From Clostridia bacterium (lineage in GTDB: Bacteria > Bacillota > Clostridia > Oscillospirales > Acutalibacteraceae): a DNA stretch of 64,000 nucleotides. Positions 37,613 to 46,314 of this stretch are shown here, piece after piece. Position numbers and translations under genes: made by a program. Below the pieces are notes generated by a model. The model did no database searches and had not been told where the DNA came from. It saw only the letters and a program-made list of their open reading frames with translations. The first letter of the stretch is position 1, and each line of letters begins with the position of its first letter. The stretch lies in assembly GCA_017507805.1 (NCBI GenBank), contig JAFWAC010000018.1, positions 62,001-126,000 on the forward strand, in the 5' to 3' direction.

Positions 37613-38361
37613 GCCATAACCGCCATCCCTAAAATAAAACCTGTTGTAGCTATGTTACCTTTAGCATATTCACGAGCTGTCGGTAAAAGCTCATTGAAAG
37701 AAATATATACCATTATGCCTGCAACCGAAGCAAAGATTATACCAAATATAAAATCGTTAATTACAGGCATTAAAACTGCTCCGGCAAGAATTCCGCCTAT
37801 TGGCTCGGTAAGCCCCGAAAACAGCGAATAAAAAAAGGCTTTGCTTTTAGAGCCTGTAGCTTTGTATATTGGAACTGAAACAGCTACACCCTCAGGTATA
37901 TTATGAATTGCAATTGCCACTACTATGGGAACAGCTACCGTTGGCTCCTGCAGGGCAGAAACAAAGGTGGCTATTCCCTCAGGGAAATTGTGTATAGCAA
38001 TAGCAAGCGCTGTCAAAACACCCATACGCATAAGGTCTGTACCGCTTTTGCTTCCCTTTTCAGACGGTATTCCCGTTGGGATCATCCTATCAATCAAGGC
38101 AACAATTAAAATTCCGCCGAAAAATGCTGCTGCCGTTACCCATTCAGCCGTTTTTTCACCAAGCTCATTAATAAGCGCATCCTGCGCTTTAAAATAAATT
38201 TCTATCATAGAAACATATATCATAACTCCGGCAGAAAACCCAAGCATAAATCCCAAAAATTGATTACTTGTGTGCTTCATTAAAAAAGCACTGCAGCTAC
38301 CTATCCCTGTGCTTAAGCCGGCCGCAAGAGTAAATAAAAAGGCTATCCAGAAATCTGACAT
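37591..38361 (-). CDS. ZIP family metal transporter (ZupT-like)
   Basis: A 256-residue protein with about eight membrane helices. The ZIP metal-site signatures are present: ALAIAIHNFPEGIATFVS in helix 4 and VAIAIHNIPEGVAVSVPI in helix 5, both with HN-P-EG. ZupT-type proteins import zinc, iron, manganese or related divalent metals. No metal-responsive regulator box was recognised upstream. The neighbouring BlaI-type gene is divergent. Confidence 0.93.
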   Translation of the reverse strand: MSDFWIAFLFTLAAGLSTGIGSCSAFLMKHTSNQFLGFMLGFSAGVMIYVSMIEIYFKAQDALINELGEKTAEWVTAAAFFGGILIVALIDRMIPTGIPSEKGSKSGTDLMRMGVLTALAIAIHNFPEGIATFVSALQEPTVAVPIVVAIAIHNIPEGVAVSVPIYKATGSKSKAFFYSLFSGLTEPIGGILAGAVLMPVINDFIFGIIFASVAGIMVYISFNELLPTAREYAKGNIATTGFILGMAVMATSLLLF

Positions 38362-38446
38362 AATTTCACCTCACACAACTATACTCTTACATTTTATGCC
38401 GACATTCTGTTTTCTGTGAGGTATTGAAATACAGTCATAAAAAATC

Positions 38447-38496
38447 TTGACAAATCAGTCTACATAGTGTAAACTGATTATAGTCTACAATATGTA
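38447..38496 (+). promoter_or_regulatory. Promoter and twin BlaI-type operators upstream of the BlaI/BlaR1 pair
   Basis: TTGACA (38,447-38,452) and TAAACT (38,470-38,475) are spaced by 17 bases. Two dyads of the form TACA-N3-TGTA occur at 38,461-38,471 and 38,486-38,496, both preceded by AGTC. The first covers the spacer and the start of the -10 element. The BlaI/MecI operator core is TACA/TGTA, so this is a self-repression site. The repeats are 25 bases apart. Confidence 0.82.
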
Positions 38497-38514
38497 AACC
38501 GAGGAGGCTTTTAT

Positions 38515-38880
38515 ATGAGCGATTATCAGATGGGAGTAATCGAATCGCGCTTTGCGGATATTATCTGGGAGAACGAACCGCTTTCGTCAGCAGAGCTTTG
38601 CAAAAAAAGTGAGGAGCTGCTCAAATGGAAAAAATCAACAACCTATACCGTTTTAAAAAGGCTTTGCGAAAAAGGTATTTTTAAAAACGAGGGAGGGGTT
38701 GTCGGCTCCTTAATTTCCCGTGAGGATTTTTATTCGGTAAGAAGCGAAAGGTTTGTTGAGGAGGCTTTTGGCGGCTCTCTGCCTGCCTTTCTTGCCGCAT
38801 TTACAAAGCGCAAAAACTTAACCGCACAAGAGGTTGAGCAGCTGCGCCGCATAGTACGCGATTATAATGAAATAGGTTAG
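38515..38880 (+). CDS. BlaI/MecI/CopY family repressor
   Basis: A 121-residue winged-helix repressor: ESRFADIIWENEPLSSAELC, then WKKSTTYTVLKRLCEKGIF (recognition helix) and the wing, followed by a C-terminal dimerisation helix. Family members are cut by a BlaR1/MecR1 protease, which frees the promoter. The gene starts 18 bases after the second operator and is followed after 198 bases by a BlaR1-type gene. GAGGAGG is the ribosome binding site. Confidence 0.93.
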   Translation: MSDYQMGVIESRFADIIWENEPLSSAELCKKSEELLKWKKSTTYTVLKRLCEKGIFKNEGGVVGSLISREDFYSVRSERFVEEAFGGSLPAFLAAFTKRKNLTAQEVEQLRRIVRDYNEIG

Positions 38881-39078
38881 GCAAAACAAATTTATTTCAC
38901 CACAAAATCTTTGATTTTGCGACAAATTTTTATAAAAAAATTGTCCTTTTCCATTGAAATGAGTGTTGTGCAAAATTAAATAATATTATTTGATTTTGCT
39001 AAAGCTACTTAGAAAGTGGCTTATCGAAACGCTTTTTAGCGTTTCGACTAACTACAATTATTATGAGGAGGGCTGATA
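38881..39078 (+). other. Hairpin-rich spacer between blaI-type and blaR1-type genes
   Basis: No gene is visible. Three short inverted repeats occur: CAAAATC-TTT-GATTTTG, an AT-rich GACAA/TTGTC arm pair, and CGAAACGC-TTTTTA-GCGTTTCG at about 39,024-39,046. None is followed by a T run long enough to call a terminator. The last lies 30 bases before the blaR1-type ribosome binding site. Confidence 0.45.
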
Positions 39079-41205
39079 ATGGAACAGCTGTTTCTGCAAT
39101 TACTTAATATGAGCATAACCGCAAGCTGGATTGTGTTGGCAGTTTCGGTATTCAGGTTTTTATTCAAAAAAGCACCAAAAGCCATCATCTGCGTTTTGTG
39201 GGCTTTTGTGGCAATAAGGCTGATTTGTCCTTTTTCCTTTGAAAGCGTGCTCAGCCTAATCCCGAGTGCTGAAACTATACCGCAGGAGATTATCTATTCA
39301 AAAGAGCCTACAATAAACAGCGGTATTCCAATTTTGAACTCAAGTGTCAATCCAATAATTTCTGAAGCCTTTGCACCTGCTCCGCAAAACAGTGCAAATC
39401 CGTTACAAATATTAACCGCTATCGCGGCGAATCTGTGGATTGCGGGTATCGTTATAATGCTATCATATATAGCAGTAAGCTATCTGCGTTTGCGAAAAAG
39501 AACCAAGGAAGCCGCACCGCTTGAAAAAGGCATTTGGGTTTGCGACCGTATTGATACACCATTTATTTTAGGTGTTATTAAACCCCGAATTTTCTTGCCC
39601 TCTGCTATGAATGATGCGGATAAGCAATATGTAATAGCTCATGAAAAAGCCCACCTTAAAAGGTGCGACCATCTGTGGAAGCCTTTAGGATTTATTATAC
39701 TTACGGTTTATTGGTTTAATCCCGTTATATGGCTTGCCTACATTCTGCTTTGCCGCGACATTGAGCTTGCCTGTGACCAAAGGGTTATTAAGGAAATGGG
39801 AATAGAAAATAAAAAGCCCTATTCAAACGCACTTATTAATTGCAGTACGCCCGCAAAGCTGATAACAGCCTGTCCTTTAGCCTTCGGGGAGGTTGGTGTT
39901 AAAGGCAGAATTAAATCGGTGCTGAGCTATAAAAAGCCGAGCTTCTGGATTATAATTTTAACTTTCATAACCGGTATTGCTGTCGCCATCTGTTTTTTAA
40001 CAAATCCCATAACCGAAAAGAAAATTGACAATAATCTTAATACATTTTTAAAAAGCACAATCGCCGGAGAAAATTACTCCGAAAAAAGTATTAATAACTA
40101 CTGTGTTTTAGACTATAAAATTTTGGATATAAAAGAAAACGAGGACACCACTACGGTTTATCTTTGGACGCTATATCAGGAATACGGCTTTTCAAGAGAT
40201 TTCACACCCGAATCCGGTTCTCATATTCCTGTTGTTATCACCGCAAAAAAGCTTGAAAACGATTATGCTTTGTTAGAATATTGGACACCTGAGGACGGAA
40301 ATGAATATGCACCGAGCATTCGTTCGAAATTCCCTTGGTATTTGTGGGGAAAAGCACTATATTCACAGGGTTATATTGATGAGCTTTCAAAAAGCTGTAA
40401 CGAATTAGCAGCAGAATATTACGGTGTTACCCAAAACGGTGTGATTTATAAGAGCGAAAAGCTTATTATGGATAACGGTATGTTTTCGTTTTCTATTGAT
40501 CCTGAAGGCTACCTGCCCTACTTCCTTATCTCGGACGATTTCCACATTTATTCCGACCATTATACCTATCCCGACCTTTCCTCTCATTGGACATCCTGGG
40601 GAGATGCAGGTAAGCTTAAGGAATTTGACCTGAAAAAAGAAGGCTTCGGGACGGTACTTGCAAGTGAAATTTGGTATGACGGTTATTCTTCAGCAGAGCT
40701 TATTGAAAACAACCAAAAAGCTTATCTGGCTGTTGATGAAAAGTTGGAAAGAAAATATTATCTGCTTGAACAGAAAAACGGAGAAATATTTATCGCCTTT
40801 GGTTACACAGACCCCGATATTATCCGTCATATTTTCAAGGTCAACAAGAAGCAAATCACGGTCATTGAAAAACATTCCCAGAGAGAGGGCTTGACCATTT
40901 CGATTAAGCAAGCGGTGCTTAGCGGCTCAAAGCCCTACATTGAAATAGAATGGAAAAATGAAACTGACGAGGAAAAAGCCTTTGGTGAAGCCTTTGATAT
41001 TTATTATCACAAAAACGGCAAGCTAATTCGCTGTGCTAAAGGTGACCTTTTCTTTAACGCATTGGCTTATCTTATAAAACCGAACTCATCAGTAACACAC
41101 ACCTACTATATTTCCGAATTCGATTTGTCAAAAAGCGGAAAATACCGTTTTCAGGTTGGAGAATATGAGGGAGATTATTTGTGGATTGATTTTTTAATTG
41201 AATAA
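39079..41205 (+). CDS. BlaR1/MecR1-type M56 metallopeptidase with unusual sensor region
   Basis: A 708-residue protein. The N-terminal membrane metallopeptidase has about four helices and the zinc motif in YVIAHEKAHLKRCDHLW near residue 190, followed by DIELACDQRVI. After a last helix (near 300) comes an extracellular region of about 400 residues that ends in a beta-sandwich. Canonical BlaR1 has a penicillin-binding domain there; no SxxK-type serine site is evident. It is therefore likely to sense something other than beta-lactams. No beta-lactamase gene follows. Confidence 0.82.
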   Translation: MEQLFLQLLNMSITASWIVLAVSVFRFLFKKAPKAIICVLWAFVAIRLICPFSFESVLSLIPSAETIPQEIIYSKEPTINSGIPILNSSVNPIISEAFAPAPQNSANPLQILTAIAANLWIAGIVIMLSYIAVSYLRLRKRTKEAAPLEKGIWVCDRIDTPFILGVIKPRIFLPSAMNDADKQYVIAHEKAHLKRCDHLWKPLGFIILTVYWFNPVIWLAYILLCRDIELACDQRVIKEMGIENKKPYSNALINCSTPAKLITACPLAFGEVGVKGRIKSVLSYKKPSFWIIILTFITGIAVAICFLTNPITEKKIDNNLNTFLKSTIAGENYSEKSINNYCVLDYKILDIKENEDTTTVYLWTLYQEYGFSRDFTPESGSHIPVVITAKKLENDYALLEYWTPEDGNEYAPSIRSKFPWYLWGKALYSQGYIDELSKSCNELAAEYYGVTQNGVIYKSEKLIMDNGMFSFSIDPEGYLPYFLISDDFHIYSDHYTYPDLSSHWTSWGDAGKLKEFDLKKEGFGTVLASEIWYDGYSSAELIENNQKAYLAVDEKLERKYYLLEQKNGEIFIAFGYTDPDIIRHIFKVNKKQITVIEKHSQREGLTISIKQAVLSGSKPYIEIEWKNETDEEKAFGEAFDIYYHKNGKLIRCAKGDLFFNALAYLIKPNSSVTHTYYISEFDLSKSGKYRFQVGEYEGDYLWIDFLIE

Positions 41206-41210
41206 AAGTA

Positions 41211-41238
41211 TTGACAAAATCTAATTTGTTAATATAAT
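41211..41238 (+). promoter_or_regulatory. Promoter of the folT transcript
   Basis: TTGACA and TATAAT separated by 16 bases, placing the start about seven bases before the THF aptamer. Confidence 0.8.
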
Positions 41239-41250
41239 AATAATATATTT

Positions 41251-41348
41251 GCAGAGTAGACAGTCGAGCGTTAAGTGCCTGTGGGACGGGGAGTTGCCCG
41301 CAGGACGAAGGAACTTTTTCCCGCGGTTCGGCAGTCGCATCCCGCTGC
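41251..41348 (+). ncRNA. Tetrahydrofolate (THF) riboswitch
   Basis: The sequence follows the folE-motif consensus: GCAGAGTAGAC at the 5' side, GCGTTAAGTG, GGACGAAGGAAC, CGCGGT and the closing GCATCCCGCTGC that pairs with the start. It lies upstream of the folate transporter folT, its best-known context. THF riboswitches bind reduced folates at two sites and shut off folate uptake or synthesis genes. Confidence 0.93.
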
Positions 41349-41364
41349 CGTTTAATATCGGGTT

Positions 41365-41408
41365 TAATCCTCCTATTATTCGGAATAACGGGTAATAAGG
41401 AGGATTAT
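41365..41408 (+). promoter_or_regulatory. Ribosome binding site-sequestering hairpin (THF expression platform)
   Basis: AATCCTCCTATTA (left) can pair with TAATAAGGAGGATT (right) with one bulge. This buries the AAGGAGG ribosome binding site of folT. There is no T run, so the riboswitch should act on translation. An alternative pairing with the aptamer 3' end was not resolved. Confidence 0.78.
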
Positions 41409-41410
41409 TT

Positions 41411-41953
41411 ATGCAAAAAAACAGCAAACAATTTCTATTTAAGGTCGTTTTCACATCGGTACTTATAGCGCTCAATGTCATTTTAGAGCGCTTTCTCTCC
41501 TATTCGGTATGGAATCAAAGCATAAGCTTTTCGTTTATTACGATAGCCTTTGCCGCCTCTTTTTTAGGTATTCCGTATGCAATAGCGGTCGGCGGCTTGG
41601 GAGACCTTATCGGCTCACTGCTATTCCCTTTCGGTCCCTATTTCCCCGGCTTCACGCTGACAAATGTTTTAGCGGCTCTTTGCACAGGCATATTCCTGCG
41701 AAAAAATGCTACTATTCTCAAAATTTCAGCAAGCGTTGTTTTAAATAAGATTTTCTGCACCCTCTTACTTAACACGCTTTGGATTTCCATCCTCTACCGC
41801 GGCGGAATAAGCGACTTTTACACCGTACTCGTTCCCCGCTTGCCGCAGGCTGTGTTTATGGGTATAATTGAGATAATCGTCTTAATAATTGTTTTTTCAG
41901 AGAAAAGCAAAATCCGAAATATACTTGCTAAAAATATTAATAAAATCAATTAA
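41411..41953 (+). CDS. folT: Folate ECF transporter S component FolT
   Basis: This 180-residue membrane protein has about six helices and belongs to the ECF substrate-specific subunits. ALNVILERFLSYSV and the PFGPYFPGFTLTNVLAALC stretch match folate-specific FolT. It binds folate with high affinity and works with the shared EcfAA'T module, which is not encoded here. The THF riboswitch directly upstream supports folate specificity strongly. Confidence 0.92.
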   Translation: MQKNSKQFLFKVVFTSVLIALNVILERFLSYSVWNQSISFSFITIAFAASFLGIPYAIAVGGLGDLIGSLLFPFGPYFPGFTLTNVLAALCTGIFLRKNATILKISASVVLNKIFCTLLLNTLWISILYRGGISDFYTVLVPRLPQAVFMGIIEIIVLIIVFSEKSKIRNILAKNINKIN

Positions 41954-41957
41954 ATTT

Positions 41958-41982
41958 AAAAGCTCGGCATTGCCGAGCTTTT
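41958..41982. terminator. Bidirectional terminator between folT and spo0A
   Basis: Arms AAAAGCTCGGCA and TGCCGAGCTTTT form a near-perfect palindrome between convergent genes, with A/T runs on both outer sides. Confidence 0.85.
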
Positions 41983-41988
41983 AAATTA

Positions 41989-42768
41989 TCAGCCTGTTTT
42001 AAGCTTTAAACGAAGCTTGTCACTAATCATTGCAATAAACTCGCTGTTGGTTGGTTTTCCGCGGTCGGTTTGAACGGTGTACCCGAAATAGGAATTTAAA
42101 ACATCAATGTCTCCCCTGTCCCAAGCAACCTCAATTGCGTGTCTTATTGCTCTTTCAACCCTTGAAGCCGTTGTGCCGTGGGTTTTGGCAACCGTTGGGT
42201 ACAAAAGCTTTGTAACTGAATTTACAATGTCACTGTTCTTAACAGAAAGAATTATTGCCTCTCTCAAATAATGATAACCCTTAATATGTGCAGGAACGCC
42301 AATCTGATGTATTATTTCTGTTACCATCAATTCAAGCTCCGGATCGGTCACAACATTGTTTTTTACCACAAGCGGTGCCTTTTCGTTTTTCCAGCCGGAC
42401 AGTCTTATTATCCTTTCTGCAACTGTATTTACATCAAAGGGTTTGAGAAAATAATAACAGGCTCCCGCCTCAAGTGTTTCCTTTTCAAGTCTCTGATGAT
42501 CAAAGCTGCACATTGCCGCAACCAACGGTCTGTCCTTTAGAGAATATTCCTCCTTTAATACCGCAAGTACACCTAAAATATCAGTACCCGGCATAAACAC
42601 ATCCGCCAACACAACATCGGGTTTTTCAGATTTTATCTTATTAAGCAGAGTTTTACCGTTTTTCTCACAAAGCACCACATTCATACCGTATGCCTTAAAA
42701 ACTTTTGCACAATTCTGCCCTAAATCTGTTAAATCGTCAGTTACAACTATTTTTAGCTTGCTTTCCAT
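41989..42768 (-). CDS. spo0A: Sporulation master regulator Spo0A
   Basis: About 259 residues. The receiver domain starts [12 protein letters not shown] and has the phosphorylation site in [12 protein letters not shown]. The C-terminal DNA-binding domain shows [37 protein letters not shown] and [19 protein letters not shown], diagnostic of Spo0A. It marks the host as an endospore former or recent descendant. The start [12 protein letters not shown] has AGAGGT upstream. A Spo0A-box-like TGTCGAA lies about 140 bases before it. Confidence 0.96.
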   Translation of the reverse strand: MESKLKIVVTDDLTDLGQNCAKVFKAYGMNVVLCEKNGKTLLNKIKSEKPDVVLADVFMPGTDILGVLAVLKEEYSLKDRPLVAAMCSFDHQRLEKETLEAGACYYFLKPFDVNTVAERIIRLSGWKNEKAPLVVKNNVVTDPELELMVTEIIHQIGVPAHIKGYHYLREAIILSVKNSDIVNSVTKLLYPTVAKTHGTTASRVERAIRHAIEVAWDRGDIDVLNSYFGYTVQTDRGKPTNSEFIAMISDKLRLKLKTG

Positions 42769-42800
42769 AAATTTATACCTCTTCTCTTTTATTTTCCCAA

Positions 42801-42829
42801 ATAGTAGCACATAAAAACAGCAAAATCAA
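42801..42829 (-). promoter_or_regulatory. Promoter of spo0A
   Basis: Minus-strand TTGATT and TACTAT are spaced by 17 bases, with the start codon about 33 bases downstream. In Bacillus spo0A has a sigma-A and a sigma-H promoter; which factor reads this one was not determined. Confidence 0.55.
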
Positions 42830-42906
42830 GCCTTTCGGCAGCAGTTGCAAAAAGAAGTGGTGAGATGTCATTTTCTGCCAATTTTTTCCTCTTTTCTACC
42901 TACCCG

Positions 42907-42913
42907 TTCGACA
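42907..42913 (-). promoter_or_regulatory. Candidate Spo0A box (TGTCGAA)
   Basis: Exact match to the seven-base Spo0A-box core, between the groEL terminator and the spo0A promoter, suggesting autoregulation. A seven-base match alone can occur by chance. Confidence 0.45.
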
Positions 42914-42933
42914 GTTTTCGCAATATAAAAAGA

Positions 42934-42971
42934 ATAAAAAAACGGCTTGACAGTTGCTATACTGTCAAGCC
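42934..42971 (-). terminator. Terminator of groES-groEL
   Basis: GGCTTGACAGT and ACTGTCAAGCC make an 11-base perfect stem on the minus strand, followed by GTTTTTTTATT. Confidence 0.92.
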
Positions 42972-42989
42972 ATAAATCTTGGACTTTTA

Positions 42990-44627
<1,638 letters not shown>

Positions 44628-44643
44628 TTAAATCACCTGCTCC

Positions 44644-44928
44644 TTATTCAACGATTGCCAAAATATCCGACTGGTGAAGAACTGTATATTCCTCGCCGTC
44701 AATTTTAATATCCGTACCCGAATATTTAGCGGCAATTACCTTATCGCCGGGCTTAACGCTCATAACGATTTCCTTGCCGTCAACCAAACCGCCGGGTCCC
44801 ACTGCAACTACAACAGCAATCTGCGGTTTTTCCTTTGCGGCAGATGTAAGAACAATGCCGCTTTTGGTGGTTTCTTCTGCTTCTGTTGCCTTGATAACAA
44901 CATTATCAGCTAAAGGCTTAATGTTCAT
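44644..44928 (-). CDS. groES: Co-chaperonin GroES (10 kDa)
   Basis: About 94 residues, beginning MNIKPLADNVVIKATEAEE and showing the GIVLTSAAKEKPQ mobile-loop region and AAKYSGTDIKIDGEEY. It caps GroEL. The ATG with GGAGGAAATT upstream is used; an ATG seven codons earlier sits in front of this ribosome binding site. Confidence 0.97.
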   Translation of the reverse strand: MNIKPLADNVVIKATEAEETTKSGIVLTSAAKEKPQIAVVVAVGPGGLVDGKEIVMSVKPGDKVIAAKYSGTDIKIDGEEYTVLHQSDILAIVE

Positions 44929-44949
44929 TTGAATTTCCTCCATAAACAA

Positions 44950-44975
44950 ATATTTTGAGGTTTACACCCCAAATT
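44950..44975 (-). promoter_or_regulatory. Small hairpin in the groES leader
   Basis: On the minus strand TTTGGGG and CCTCAAA form a seven-base stem with one G-U pair and a TGTAAA loop, between promoter and ribosome binding site. It occupies the place where Firmicutes normally have a CIRCE operator, which is not present. Function unknown. Confidence 0.35.
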
Positions 44976-44992
44976 TTTATCATTTATTAAAC

Positions 44993-45020
44993 ATTTTATA
45001 CTAAAATAAGGAAAAGTCAA
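44993..45020 (-). promoter_or_regulatory. Promoter of groES-groEL
   Basis: Minus-strand TTGACT and TAAAAT separated by 16 bases, about 65 bases before groES. Confidence 0.6.
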
Positions 45021-45104
45021 GAGGTTGAGGAATTTTTTTAAGTTTTATTAATAATTTTATAAATTATATGCTTCCCAAAGAAATAAAAGTACCCGGAATT
45101 CAAA

Positions 45105-45437
45105 TTAAAGTCTATTTGAAATATCACCAAAAATTCTTTTTTCCTCTGTTGTGAAAATACTGTTACAGCATTTTTCCACAGCAGCCTTAACCGCCTTTGC
45201 AAGAATAGCGCCTTTACCCGTAACCGTTACCGTTTGATTATCAAGCTTAACAAAGCCACATCTGAGCAGTTGGGACAAATACTTCTCATTATTCGCTGCA
45301 AAATCCGGAAAAGCTTCCGCAACCGACAAAAGCAACGCCGCCTGCGGCAAAATACCGCTTCGTTTTGCAATGGGCTCAGCGCTTTCAATAAGCTTGGGCA
45401 AAATTTTCAAAAACAAATAAAGTATATCCTTTTCCAT
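45105..45437 (-). CDS. Small uncharacterised protein, possibly winged-helix
   Basis: About 110 residues, beginning MEKDILYLFLKILPKLIESA with GGGAGA upstream. The pattern is three or four helices followed by KYLSQLLRCGFVKLDNQTVTVTGKG, which looks like a recognition helix and beta wing, and a C-terminal helix ending in TTEEKRIFGDI. This resembles MarR/PadR-type winged helices, but no family match is certain. It is monocistronic and divergent from the purine operon, with a spacer of about 160 bases up to the purE promoter. Confidence 0.55.
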   Translation of the reverse strand: MEKDILYLFLKILPKLIESAEPIAKRSGILPQAALLLSVAEAFPDFAANNEKYLSQLLRCGFVKLDNQTVTVTGKGAILAKAVKAAVEKCCNSIFTTEEKRIFGDISNRL

Positions 45438-45600
45438 CTCATGTCTCCCTTTTATTCTTTTTTGACATTTTACCACATTTTTCTATCAAAGTAAACCCAT
45501 TAGAATTTTATCGCATTGTCCGTTTTCACTTGCAAAATAAACAAAAATTATCGCAGACATATTTAATATATGCTTTTTATTTAAAATTGTAATTGCCTCG

Positions 45601-45629
45601 TTGACAAAATATCGGGTATATGTTAATAT
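45601..45629 (+). promoter_or_regulatory. Promoter of the purine operon
   Basis: TTGACA and TAATAT are separated by 17 bases. Transcription would start near 45,636, just before the ZTP aptamer. Confidence 0.82.
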
Positions 45630-45647
45630 ATAAGCATACAATATATA

Positions 45648-45723
45648 TGGTTCTTTGTGACTGACGGATTAGTAGTGGAGCACCACATGAATCAAAGGAC
45701 CTTTGAGCCGACCGTCTGGGCAC
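45648..45723 (+). ncRNA. ZTP riboswitch (pfl motif)
   Basis: Hallmarks are GTGACTGACGG in the 5' subdomain, the small hairpin GTGG-AGCA-CCAC, CTTTG/CAAAG pairing, and the 3' signature GAGCCGACCGTCTGGGCA. The ligand ZMP/ZTP is AICAR mono-/triphosphate, which accumulates when 10-formyl-THF is short. The controlled genes start with purE and end with fhs, an ideal regulon. Confidence 0.92.
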
Positions 45724-45761
45724 ACTTATCCCTTTTTCGGGGTGACAAGTGCGCCCTTTTT
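45718..45761 (+). terminator. Riboswitch-controlled terminator before purE
   Basis: GGGCACACTTATCCC and GGGGTGACAAGTGCGCCC form a long stem followed by TTTTT. The left arm overlaps the CTGGGCA of the aptamer, so ligand binding and terminator formation exclude each other: a transcriptional ON switch. Confidence 0.88.
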
Positions 45762-45784
45762 AATGTTTTCAACAGGAGGATGTT

Positions 45785-46279
45785 ATGAAAAAAATCGGAA
45801 TAATAATGGGCAGTGACAGTGACCTGCCAATCGTTTCAAAAGCGGTTAATACACTTAAGGAATTCGGTGTGCCTTATGAGGTGCATGTTTTTTCGGCGCA
45901 CCGCACCCCCGCAGAAGCTAAGGAATTTAGTATTAATGCACGCAAAAACGGCTTCGGTGCAATCATCGCAGCCGCGGGAATGGCTGCACACCTCGCAGGT
46001 GCAATTGCCGCAAATACTACCCTGCCGGTAATCGGTATACCGATTAAATCCGGTAATTTAAACGGTATTGACGCACTTCTTTCTACCGTACAGATGCCCT
46101 CTGGTATACCTGTTGCTACGGTTGCGATTGACGGTGCAGTTAATGCCGCTTTATTATGTATACAAATTCTTGCCGTTACCGATTCTGATTTGGCTTCCAA
46201 GCTTGACCAAAAGCGGCGCATTGATTCGGAAAAAGTGCTTGAAAAAAATAAGGCTGTTGAGGCAGAGCTTAACAGCTAA
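45785..46279 (+). CDS. purE: N5-carboxyaminoimidazole ribonucleotide mutase PurE
   Basis: This 164-residue class I PurE moves the carboxyl group to C4 of aminoimidazole ribonucleotide. GIIMGSDSDLPIVSKAVN, VFSAHRTPAEAKEF and AAAGMAAHLAGAIAANTTLPV are diagnostic. Class I PurE normally needs PurK, which is not in the operon. First gene after the ZTP riboswitch, with AGGAGGATGTT upstream. Confidence 0.96.
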   Translation: MKKIGIIMGSDSDLPIVSKAVNTLKEFGVPYEVHVFSAHRTPAEAKEFSINARKNGFGAIIAAAGMAAHLAGAIAANTTLPVIGIPIKSGNLNGIDALLSTVQMPSGIPVATVAIDGAVNAALLCIQILAVTDSDLASKLDQKRRIDSEKVLEKNKAVEAELNS

Positions 46280-46314
46280 GGTTTTCTTGATTTCACCAAT
46301 TTGGAGGTTCTTTT

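Noticed and set aside
44929-45104. CIRCE operator upstream of groES
   Set aside because: The nine-base inverted repeat is not present in either orientation.
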